From NCBI GenBank assembly GCA_050747245.1, contig JBOGNO010000013.1:62001-126000 (forward strand): a stretch of 64,000 nucleotides of DNA, read 5' to 3'. The position numbers and the translations under genes are program-made. Source of the stretch: JBOGNO01 sp050747245. Its GTDB lineage: Bacteria > Acidobacteriota > Terriglobia > Acidiferrales > UBA7541. The notes beneath the pieces are model-generated. The model was not told the DNA's origin. It made no database searches and worked only from the letters and a program-made list of their open reading frames with translations. Positions 35,432 through 43,313 of the stretch are shown here, in pieces. The first letter of the stretch is position 1, and each line of letters begins with the position of its first letter.

Positions 35432-36604
35432 TCATACATGACTGAAGAGCAGCGGTGCGCCAAGCTTGGCGCTGTAATTTGGACGATAGCGTTCTGTGTT
35501 GTAGAGCTCGGCCACGTCGACCCTGCGAGCTCCAAGAGCCGGCTCAGGCAGAGGCGAATGCGCATAACATCCCTTGCGAACGCCGACCAGGCGTCCGGTA
35601 ACGCCATCGCGAATCAAGTCCAGAGCGATATTGGCGTATGTAGTGGCTACCAACTGATCGAGCGCGTCCGGATTTCCGCTACGCAGGTCGTAAGTGAGAT
35701 CGCTGTGCAGGGTCTCTTCGCCGGTCCGGCGGTGAATCTCGCTCGCCAGAAGTTCACCGATATTCACTTTATGGCGGTGGCCGAAAGCGTCGGCTTCTCC
35801 CTGTTCCCCGGACTGGCCTCCTTCCCAGATGGCGCCCTCTGATACAACCACGAGAGCGTAATGGCTTGGATTGTTACCCTTGTCTTCGAGCAGAAGGCGC
35901 GAAAGGCGCTCGAGTTCAAAGGGATACTCGGGAATCAAGCAGCGCGCCGAAGTCACATAGGCCGTGTACAGGGAGGTGAACCCGGCGTCGCGCCCAAAAA
36001 TTCGAAAGATGCCAATGCGTTCGTGAGAACCGAGCGTCGTCCGCTGCCGAGTAATGGCATCTCGCGCCCGCGTGATGGCCGTCGAAAATCCAATGCAGTA
36101 TTCCGTGCCGTGGACGTCGTTGTCCATCGTCTTGGGAATACCGATTACGGGGTAGCCCGCCTGGTGCAGAACGGTCGCGAAACTCAGCGTGTCGTCCCCG
36201 CCGATGACGAGCAAGCAGCCAATTGCGAGACGCTCGAGATTCTGCAGCACGATGGAAGTGAAATCGTAGAATTTTCCGTCGAATGGTAGTTTAGCGAGAT
36301 TCGCTTGCGAGAGATGTCCCGGAAGTCTTTCCGCTGGTATTTTTCGCGGATTGGTCCGTGAAGTGTGCAGGACTGTGCCTCCGCTTCTGTCGATCGTCCG
36401 AGTATTTTCACGAGTCAGCGGCCAGATGTAGGGGTCAGTGCCCGCGTCCAGATTCGCATGGGTGAGCCCTGCCCAGCCCTTGCGGATTCCTGTGACTTCT
36501 CTTCCCATCTCCGTCGCGCGATAGACGACAGACTTGATTACCGAATTCAATCCGGGCACGTCTCCGCCGCCGGTCAGGATTCCGATCTTGCGCTTCCCTG
36601 CCAT
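35432..36604 (-). CDS. 6-phosphofructokinase, PPi-dependent type by active-site residues
   Basis: The protein has 390 aa from ATG 36604 (AAGGGA about 6 nt upstream; the frame extends to 36646). The fold is PFK-A: ILTGGGDVPGLN at the start, IGGDDT (135-138 GGDD), PKTMDND (157-163), ERIGIFRIFGRDAGF and VVVSEGA. ATP-dependent enzymes have GGDGS and PGTIDND; Asp in GGDD and Lys in PKT are the hallmarks of pyrophosphate-dependent enzymes. It therefore probably runs the fructose-6-phosphate/fructose-1,6-bisphosphate step reversibly with PPi. It faces the envelope operon tail to tail; a TonB-like gene lies upstream on the same strand. Confidence 0.92.
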   Translation of the reverse strand: MAGKRKIGILTGGGDVPGLNSVIKSVVYRATEMGREVTGIRKGWAGLTHANLDAGTDPYIWPLTRENTRTIDRSGGTVLHTSRTNPRKIPAERLPGHLSQANLAKLPFDGKFYDFTSIVLQNLERLAIGCLLVIGGDDTLSFATVLHQAGYPVIGIPKTMDNDVHGTEYCIGFSTAITRARDAITRQRTTLGSHERIGIFRIFGRDAGFTSLYTAYVTSARCLIPEYPFELERLSRLLLEDKGNNPSHYALVVVSEGAIWEGGQSGEQGEADAFGHRHKVNIGELLASEIHRRTGEETLHSDLTYDLRSGNPDALDQLVATTYANIALDLIRDGVTGRLVGVRKGCYAHSPLPEPALGARRVDVAELYNTERYRPNYSAKLGAPLLFSHV

Positions 36605-36714
36605 GAAAAGTCCCTTGGAATGCGGACTCTCTGCCGCAACCTTCATTTTCTCATGAGACGCGGCTTTGGGAGTTGCAGCGCAGAAGAAATCGCGCGAAGG
36701 AGTAAGGACGGGGG

Positions 36715-38694
36715 TTAGTGAAGCTTGAACTTCAAGGTGACGCGCATCTCCACAGCTATTGGCTTGTCATCAAGCATTTTCGGTTGGTATTTCCACTGAC
36801 GCAGGGCATCGTATGCGGGCTGACGCAAGAGCGCGGGGCCGGAAACAATTTTTACCTGCGTGACGTTCCCCCGCGCATCGATCGTGGCGTCCGCAACTAC
36901 ATCGCCCTCGATGTTATTTTCCTTGGCGGCAGTGGGATATTGCGGCGGGACTGAGTGTATCAATCGCGCCTCTTGAACGCGGCCTCCGACTTTCACGGGG
37001 AGACTCGGAGCTGGCGCCTCTGGCATGCCACTCGATGCCGCGTTATTCGTCAAAAATCCGCCGGGATCTGCCGTTGACGCGTCTCCCAATACTGACGGGG
37101 CTTCCGGCGCGGCTGTCTTTTGCGCATTCGCCCTTGAAGGCGCCGCTACGGTGGGCGCAACGGCCTTGAATTCGGGAACCGCTGTGTGCGAGGGCGGATT
37201 GGATTTGGCTGCGGTTGCGAGCGGCTTCGAGACGGGTGCTTTCATGGCTGACAGAGAGGATTTTGGCGACTCTGGCGCGAGGTTGGCCGGGCTTGAAATT
37301 GCCGGAGCCGCAACTGAGCCAGCTGGCTGCGTGGAAATCGGGGCATCGCTCGTTGCCACATTGTTCGGCGGCGCAACGGTGCTGGCGGGCGCGGCTGCGG
37401 GGGCCACGGAGGTCTGCTTGTAGGCCGCGTGGGCGGTACGGCGGTGTAAGTAAAAACCTGTTCCCAGCGAAGCCACGATCACTGCCACTCCCAAGCCAGC
37501 CATTAGCGCAACGCGTCGAGGCGGCTTTGCAGTTGCGGGCGCTCGGTGACTTTCCGTTGTCGACCAAACCTCGAGGCCGGCCGTTTGTGTTTTTGGTCCT
37601 ATTTTTTTGATCTCTAGCGATTTTTCGAGATCCCGGAATGCATCTTCTACGGGAACAGGCTCTCTGGGCGTGGTCCCCATTGAAGGTGGATGCGCGAAAC
37701 TCTCGCGCAATGGCTCGCGCTTCGGCGGGAGATTAGGAGCTGGCGAAAACGTGTGCAATTTCGATGCGAGGTGCGAAGACTTGTGGAAACCCGAATCAGG
37801 TGGGAGGCTTACGGTTGTAACGTGAGTGTCGAGTTTGCCCAGAAGTTCTCTTGTGCTGACCAGCGAATCCGCATCGGATTCCACCTGCGGAGTTTTCGGC
37901 TCTGCTTTCTTCTCCGACTCGGGTGCTGCAATGGTTTCCGCGGATAATTCACTGGATTTCACGGGCTGATCACTGACGGACGGCTCCCGAGGTTCGAGCG
38001 CCCCAACTATTTCAGCCGCCATGGACGGCTGCGAATCCACATTCTCCGACATTGCCGCCGTAGCTGTTGAGATTTTCGCGGGTTCGGCATCCTGCGGCTT
38101 GATTTCCGCTGCTTTTGGCTCCTCGCTAATCTTTGAGGATTTCCCGTCTTCCGCATCCTTGGGCAACGAGTCGGTAGCGGATGCGGGAATCTCTACCGGC
38201 ACTGGTTCTTTGGTCGCAGGCGACGGAGCTGGCGGCGAAACTTGGACGGCAGGCTTTTCGGCGGAAGCGCCTTGCTCCGGAAACACAACGCCCCAGAACC
38301 CGGGCGCATGTTGATTGAAGGCTATTTCCACATATCCCTGCACGTTCGGATAATTTCTGACCGAAACTACCCGGCAGGAGGCTTCCTGCTGCGTTTGCAG
38401 GTTGGATACCACCACCATCTGCCCCGGGGCGACCCTGGCCGACAGCCGCACCACGCCTCCTTGAGGAAAGATGATCACTGTTTGCGTTTTTTCGCAGAAA
38501 GGCTCGAGATGATCCGCGTTCCCGGTCGGGGCGTTCACTCGCCTCGACCCCAATACGCTTACGGGACGCTCAAGGCACATGGCAGTTCGGGCCGGCCCTG
38601 CAGCCGAAGGCTTACGCGAAAGGCCCTCCTGCGTGCTGCCATTCTCCTGTTGTGATTTCGTGTTTTGTTTCGTTTCCTGGGTTAGCGAAGGCAT
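36715..38694 (-). CDS. PilZ-like/TonB fusion protein, single membrane span
   Basis: From ATG 38694 the protein has about 659 aa; the frame is open to GTG 38811. A TACTAT box at 38759-38764 on this strand lies inside the extra 39 codons and favours the shorter start. Residues about 35-145 form a PilZ-like beta domain (GGVVRLSARVAPGQMVVVSNL, CRVVSV, APGFWGVVFPEQG). A long Pro/Ala/Ser-rich region, one transmembrane helix (VALMAGLGVAVIVASLGTGFYL), another Pro/Ala-rich spacer and a C-terminal TonB domain (SVPPQYPTAAKENNIEGDVV, VKIVSGPALLRQPAYDALRQWKY) follow. TonB domains pass proton-motive energy to outer-membrane receptors; the cytoplasmic PilZ-like part suggests second-messenger control, but the c-di-GMP-binding RxxxR motif is not clear. 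No ExbBD genes are nearby. Confidence 0.82.
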   Translation of the reverse strand: MPSLTQETKQNTKSQQENGSTQEGLSRKPSAAGPARTAMCLERPVSVLGSRRVNAPTGNADHLEPFCEKTQTVIIFPQGGVVRLSARVAPGQMVVVSNLQTQQEASCRVVSVRNYPNVQGYVEIAFNQHAPGFWGVVFPEQGASAEKPAVQVSPPAPSPATKEPVPVEIPASATDSLPKDAEDGKSSKISEEPKAAEIKPQDAEPAKISTATAAMSENVDSQPSMAAEIVGALEPREPSVSDQPVKSSELSAETIAAPESEKKAEPKTPQVESDADSLVSTRELLGKLDTHVTTVSLPPDSGFHKSSHLASKLHTFSPAPNLPPKREPLRESFAHPPSMGTTPREPVPVEDAFRDLEKSLEIKKIGPKTQTAGLEVWSTTESHRAPATAKPPRRVALMAGLGVAVIVASLGTGFYLHRRTAHAAYKQTSVAPAAAPASTVAPPNNVATSDAPISTQPAGSVAAPAISSPANLAPESPKSSLSAMKAPVSKPLATAAKSNPPSHTAVPEFKAVAPTVAAPSRANAQKTAAPEAPSVLGDASTADPGGFLTNNAASSGMPEAPAPSLPVKVGGRVQEARLIHSVPPQYPTAAKENNIEGDVVADATIDARGNVTQVKIVSGPALLRQPAYDALRQWKYQPKMLDDKPIAVEMRVTLKFKLH

Positions 38695-38925
38695 CGTCTC
38701 AGCCGAACGGGCCGCATGGCGTAAACCTAATTTTCGGAAGTCATAGAGAACGCGCGCTATAGTACTTCTGTACCGTATCGGAACATTCGCAGCGTCCTTT
38801 GGCAGGCTCACGATTCTGCCCGTCGCGGTTCAGCTCACCGGGAACAGCTTGGGCAGTACCAATCCCGCACTGGACACAAAGGCGGAAGCCGAAGATAATT
38901 CCGTCCGCCTCGCACGGAGCCGAGC

Positions 38926-40239
38926 GTGTCCAAAATCGTTCTGGTCGATGACGACGAAGACATTCGCCGCGTAGTCGAGTTGGCGCTCAAGTCCGCAGGA
39001 TTCACTGTTCTCACGGCACCCGACGGTGAGGCAGGACTCAACCTGATCCGTTCGGAGAAGCCCGACGCCGTAATTCTCGATTTAATGATGCCGCGCAAGC
39101 ACGGCTTTGAAGTCTGTCAGGAGCTCCGCAGCGATCCTCAATTTAAGGATTTGTACGTACTGGTCGGCTCCGCCAAGGCTTATGCCGCGGATATCAAGAA
39201 AGCCAAGGCCCTCGGCGCGAGCGCCTACCTCAATAAGCCCTATGACCTTGCCGTTCTAATCGAGACGCTCAAGAAGGCCACGACCGGCGGCGCGGCAGCT
39301 TCGTCCCCGGCACCGGCTGCTCCGCCTGCTAGGGCCCCGGCGGCTTCGCCCGTGAAAGCCGCCGATGAGTCCTCTTCTGTGCTGCAGGTGAGATTCTGGG
39401 GCACGCGCGGCTCCATCGCCACGCCCGGCCAGCGCACATTGCGCTACGGTGGGAACACGTCCTGCGTTGAAGTCCGCTGCGGGAAGAACATTTTGCTGTT
39501 TGATTGCGGCACAGGAGCCCGCGAAGCAGGCCTGGCGTTCCTGCGCGAGTTTCAAAAGCAGCCCATCGAAGTCCACATGTTTGTCAGCCACACCCATTGG
39601 GACCATATACAGGGATTCCCTTTTTTCACTCCTGCCTACATTCCCGGGAACCGCATTTCGATCTACAGCCTGCGCGGTTCCGATAAGAGCCTCGAAAAGG
39701 TTTTCACCGGCCAGATGGACTCCACGTATTTTCCCGTGGACCTCACGGATATGATGGCGCAATTCAAATTCATCGAGCTCGATGGCGCCGTGCAACTGGG
39801 CGAGACGAATGTCTCGCACATTTACTTGAATCATCCCGGCGTGGCCATTGGATTCCGGGTTGAACGTAACGGCAAGTCCGTCGTGTATGTGACTGATCAC
39901 GAGCCGTATTACCGCCTCCTGGGCGAGAGCGATCATGCCCGCAAACTCGACAGCGAGATCGATCAATTCGCGCGCGGCGCCGATCTCTATATTCGTGAGG
40001 CGCAATACACTGAAGAGGAGTATCCCAGCCACAAGGCCTGGGGCCACAGTACGTGGAAAGACGCAGTGGAATCGGCTCATGCCGCCAAGGTGCGCCGGCT
40101 TTGCCTCTTTCATCACGATCCAATGCATGATGACGAAATGATTGACAAGATGGTGGAGGCCTGCCGCGCTTACATGCGCGATCACGGAATGAATTTTGAA
40201 TGTTTTGCCGCCGGCGATCAGCAGGCCGTGAGCGTCTGA
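38926..40239 (+). CDS. Response regulator receiver fused to a metallo-beta-lactamase-fold hydrolase
   Basis: The protein has 437 aa from GTG 38926. The receiver domain (1-120) has the acidic pocket VDDDED, phospho-acceptor Asp52 (LDLMMP), Ser82 and Lys104 (LNKP). A Pro/Ala linker (about 122-150) leads to an MBL domain (about 153-430): VRFWGTRGSIATPG, then HTHWDH (222-227) as the zinc motif and YVTDHEP. VRFWGTRGS..PG..T..YGGNTSCVEV is typical of the PhnP/RNase Z-like MBL branch, which acts on phosphodiesters. The natural reading is a phosphorylation-controlled phosphodiesterase, for example of a cyclic nucleotide; the substrate is not shown. It heads a same-strand run ending in a hybrid histidine kinase that could phosphorylate it. 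Confidence 0.9.
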   Translation: MSKIVLVDDDEDIRRVVELALKSAGFTVLTAPDGEAGLNLIRSEKPDAVILDLMMPRKHGFEVCQELRSDPQFKDLYVLVGSAKAYAADIKKAKALGASAYLNKPYDLAVLIETLKKATTGGAAASSPAPAAPPARAPAASPVKAADESSSVLQVRFWGTRGSIATPGQRTLRYGGNTSCVEVRCGKNILLFDCGTGAREAGLAFLREFQKQPIEVHMFVSHTHWDHIQGFPFFTPAYIPGNRISIYSLRGSDKSLEKVFTGQMDSTYFPVDLTDMMAQFKFIELDGAVQLGETNVSHIYLNHPGVAIGFRVERNGKSVVYVTDHEPYYRLLGESDHARKLDSEIDQFARGADLYIREAQYTEEEYPSHKAWGHSTWKDAVESAHAAKVRRLCLFHHDPMHDDEMIDKMVEACRAYMRDHGMNFECFAAGDQQAVSV

Positions 40240-40353
40240 CGCTCGGCGATTGATTCGCGTTCGGTCTCGTAGTAACGTGTCGCGATGCCAAAGACAGCGC
40301 GACGCACAAGAGCCGCAACGAGATTCCGCAAGAAAACGAAACGAGGGCGAAAA

Positions 40354-40920
40354 ATGTCATCCTCTCCCGATCCCAAGGCCAATGCCGGCGGCGACGCCGA
40401 AGTCAAGGAAGGCGCGAATGTTGACAAGATTCGCGACATCCTCTTCGGCTCGCAAATGCGCGATTACGAGAAACGCTTCGGTCGCCTGGAAGACCGCCTG
40501 AACAAGGACGCCGAGGCCCTTCGCGAAGATCTCAAAAAACGCTTTGACACTCTGGAGGCCTTCATTCACAAGGAGCTGGAATCCATCAACACGCGCCTTA
40601 AGTCCGAGAAATCGGAGCGCGGCGAAGCGCTCAAGGAAGTTTCACGCGAGCTTCGCGAAGCTTCCAAACTAATCGAGAAGCGCGTTGCCCAGCTTGACGA
40701 TGTGCTTACCGACAATACTGCCGAACTCCGCGCGCGAATCCTCGAGCAATCGAAAGCGCTCACCGCCGAAATCGGTGAGCACCATCGCGAAGTTTCCGTG
40801 GCCCTCGATCGCGAAGTGAAGACGCTGCGCGAAGAAAAGACCGACCGCGAAGCCCTGGCCGACTTGCTCACGGAAATGGCCCTGCGGCTGAAGAACGAGT
40901 TCGAATTGCCCGCGAAGTAA
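40354..40920 (+). CDS. Cytoplasmic coiled-coil protein
   Basis: The protein has 188 aa from ATG 40354 (GAGGG ribosome-binding site; ATG 40285 is an alternative that adds 23 very basic residues). Apart from the first about 25 residues it is one long heptad-repeat helix rich in Glu, Lys, Arg and Leu (RFGRLEDRLNKDAEALREDLKKRFDTLEAF onward). No signal peptide or membrane segment. It probably forms a dimeric rod and acts as a scaffold for the OmpA-domain protein (72 nt downstream) and GTPase. Confidence 0.75.
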   Translation: MSSSPDPKANAGGDAEVKEGANVDKIRDILFGSQMRDYEKRFGRLEDRLNKDAEALREDLKKRFDTLEAFIHKELESINTRLKSEKSERGEALKEVSRELREASKLIEKRVAQLDDVLTDNTAELRARILEQSKALTAEIGEHHREVSVALDREVKTLREEKTDREALADLLTEMALRLKNEFELPAK

Positions 40921-40992
40921 AGCGGCGATGGCGCGCCCTCGCTCCGCCGAAGCCATGGCTTTTTTCCATTTCGTACCTTTGCGGCTTATCAC

Positions 40993-42777
40993 ATGACACC
41001 ACAGCCCCCACATGAGCCTCCTAAGCCGAAGGCCAGCGAGGCATCCCCGGACGAGAAGGAGTTGCAGCAACTCCGCTCCATTCTTCTCAGCGATGAGCAA
41101 GAGCAAATCGCATCCTTGCGCGCGAGGGTCGAAAACGCTGAGCATCGCGCCAAGGACGTCAGCAGCGTCGTCGTTGAAGCCATCCATCTGCGCCGCGCCG
41201 AAGACAGCGAGGGATTGAGCGAGGCCCTCATCCCCTCGGTCGAAGAAGCCGTGCGCGAATCCGTCCATAAGAATGCTCACGTTCTTGCCGATGCCCTCTT
41301 CCCCGTTATGGGCCCGGCGATACGCCGTGCCGTCGCCGAAGCCATCCGCGCCATGCTCCAATCATTTAACCAGGCCCTGGAACACACGTTCTCGATTCGG
41401 GGGCTCAAGTGGCGCTTCGAGGCCATGCGCACGGGAAAGCCCTTCGCCGAAGTTGTCTTGCTCCACTGCTTGATTTATCGCGTGGAGCACATCTTTTTGA
41501 TTCACAGGGAGACCGGCCTTCTTCTCCAGCATATTGTCGCCCCTTCGATAGCGCCCCAGGATGCTGACACAGTTTCCAGCATGCTTTCCGCGATCCAGAC
41601 GGCGATGCAGGACTTCGGGCATGATGCGTTCAGCACCGAGAAGGACGAAACGCTCGATAGCTTCAGAATCGGCGGACTCGACTCTTGGGGGGAATTCGGG
41701 CCCAGAGCAGTCATCGCCATTTTCTTTCGCGGAAACGCACCGGAGAAATTGCGCGTAAGGCTGCGAGAAAAGCTCGAGGAATTTCACCGCCGTTTTGGCC
41801 CGCTGCTGGAAAAATTTGATGGCAACGCCGCGCCTTTTGCCTCGTTTCACGACGAATTGGCGCAGTGCGCGGAAGCCCGCTACGAGAAAGAGCCGGAATC
41901 GAAGGCTGCCGCTTACGTGGTCTTAACGGCGGCTGCCTTTCTCCTCGCCGCACTGCTAGGGTGGTTTGCGTACACAAAAATTCAGGACCACAAATGGAAC
42001 CGCATCGTTGACAGCCTGCGGGATCAGCCCGGCATCGTCGTCACTTCCTTTGCTAAGGAAGGCGGGCGCTATCGCATTGCCGGTCTGCGCGATCCCCTGG
42101 CCAGCGAGCCGGATTCCCTGCTGCGCCAGGCCGGCCTCGATCCGCAGCGCGCCGAACTCAAATTTAGCCCTTACTATGCCCTTGACGATTCCCTGGTGAT
42201 AAAGCGCACGCTCAAGGCCCTCGCCCCGCCGCCCAGCGTTGTGCTCTCTTTCGCACACGGCACGCTTCACGCCTCGGGCGAATCGCCGCACGGTTGGGCC
42301 AAAAAGATGCGCGACCTTGCTCCCGTCATTCCAGGAATTGTGGCGATCGACGACTCCGGTCTGGATGACGCCGACAACGTCCAGAGCCCGCGCGCCATCC
42401 TCGAGCAGACGGCTATCCTGTTCGAGGTTGGCCGAGCCGATTTGCGGCCCAATCAGCAGCCCAATCTCGACAGAGTGACCAAAGCCATTGACGCCCTGCT
42501 CGCACGCCGCAGCTCTCCTCCCGTTTACATCCACGTCGAAATTCTCGGGCACACCGATAGTTCCGGCCGCGAAGCCGTCAACGCCCAGCTCAGCCAGCAG
42601 CGCGCCCAGCAGATCGCTCAGCGACTCGAAAAAGCCGGAATTGATGGCCGCGTTTTCGAAACCAGAGGCGTGGGCACGGCCGAGCCAGTGCGCCTGGAGA
42701 CCACCGAAGATGCCCGCCGCTCCAATCGCAGCGTCACGTTTCGCATGCTGTTCGTCCCGGCTCCGGTGAAGCCTTGA
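40993..42777 (+). CDS. Inner-membrane protein with cytoplasmic N-domain and periplasmic OmpA-like domain
   Basis: The protein has 594 aa and no signal peptide. The N-terminal about 300 residues are cytoplasmic (SLRARVENAEHRAKDVSSVV; ALEHTFSIRGLKWRFEAMRTGKPFAEVVL; VEHIFLIHRETGLLLQHI). One transmembrane helix lies at about 306-328 (AAYVVLTAAAFLLAALLGWFAY). The periplasmic part has a BON-like region (about 335-450) and an OmpA C-terminal peptidoglycan-binding domain (about 460-590: ILFEVGRADLRPNQQPNL, EILGHTDSSGREAVNAQLSQQRAQQI, RRSNRSVTF). The topology ties the murein layer to a cytoplasmic platform. The Rab-like GTPase starts 10 nt downstream, suggesting that the cytoplasmic domain recruits or senses it. 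Confidence 0.87.
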   Translation: MTPQPPHEPPKPKASEASPDEKELQQLRSILLSDEQEQIASLRARVENAEHRAKDVSSVVVEAIHLRRAEDSEGLSEALIPSVEEAVRESVHKNAHVLADALFPVMGPAIRRAVAEAIRAMLQSFNQALEHTFSIRGLKWRFEAMRTGKPFAEVVLLHCLIYRVEHIFLIHRETGLLLQHIVAPSIAPQDADTVSSMLSAIQTAMQDFGHDAFSTEKDETLDSFRIGGLDSWGEFGPRAVIAIFFRGNAPEKLRVRLREKLEEFHRRFGPLLEKFDGNAAPFASFHDELAQCAEARYEKEPESKAAAYVVLTAAAFLLAALLGWFAYTKIQDHKWNRIVDSLRDQPGIVVTSFAKEGGRYRIAGLRDPLASEPDSLLRQAGLDPQRAELKFSPYYALDDSLVIKRTLKALAPPPSVVLSFAHGTLHASGESPHGWAKKMRDLAPVIPGIVAIDDSGLDDADNVQSPRAILEQTAILFEVGRADLRPNQQPNLDRVTKAIDALLARRSSPPVYIHVEILGHTDSSGREAVNAQLSQQRAQQIAQRLEKAGIDGRVFETRGVGTAEPVRLETTEDARRSNRSVTFRMLFVPAPVKP

Positions 42778-42787
42778 GGCTGCCCGA

Positions 42788-43285
42788 ATGATTCAGAAGA
42801 AAATTTGCATGCTCGGTTCCTTTTCCGTGGGCAAGACCAGCTTGGTGCGCCGCTTCGTCGAGAGCGTTTTTTCGGATAAGTATCTCACCACCGTGGGCGT
42901 CAAAATCGACAAGAAGGTCTTGCAGGTAGGCGGGCAGGACATGACCCTGATGCTTTGGGATATTTACGGCGAGGACGAATTTCAGAAGCTGCGCATGTCT
43001 TACTTGCGCGGTGCCTCCGGATTCTTGTTTGTCGCTGACGGCACGCGCCGCGCCACGCTCGACAAAGCGCTTGCCATTCGCGAAGAGGCTGTGAAAGCCT
43101 TCGGCCCGGCAAAATTTGTGCTTGTTTTGAACAAAACGGATTTGGTGGAGCAATGGGAAATTGAGCCGGAAAAGGAAGAGGAACTCCGCGGCCGCGGCTG
43201 GAGCGTCATTCGCTCCAGCGCCAGGACCGGGGAAGGCGTTGAACTCGCTTTCAGCGGCCTTGCGAAGGCCATGCTCGAGGCTTGA
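42788..43285 (+). CDS. Rab/Ras-like small GTPase
   Basis: The protein has 165 aa. All five G boxes are present: G1 GSFSVGKT (10-17), G2 Thr in YLTTVGVKI (about 34-35), G3 WDIYGED (DxxG 58-61), G4 NKTD (115-118) and G5 SSA (143-145). The residue after DxxG, Gln61 in Ras, is Glu62 here, so intrinsic hydrolysis may be slow or need a partner. No C-terminal Cys or lipid motif, and no MglB/roadblock gene beside it. It lies between the OmpA-domain gene (10 nt) and the hybrid kinase gene (28 nt), so it probably switches a membrane-linked signalling complex. Confidence 0.92.
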   Translation: MIQKKICMLGSFSVGKTSLVRRFVESVFSDKYLTTVGVKIDKKVLQVGGQDMTLMLWDIYGEDEFQKLRMSYLRGASGFLFVADGTRRATLDKALAIREEAVKAFGPAKFVLVLNKTDLVEQWEIEPEKEEELRGRGWSVIRSSARTGEGVELAFSGLAKAMLEA

Positions 43286-43313
43286 AGGTTTTTGCCTAGT
43301 CCGTCAACAAAGA

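Noticed and set aside
36365..36718. Plus-strand frame opposite the phosphofructokinase N-terminus
   Set aside because: It is a shadow of a gene with clear active-site motifs.
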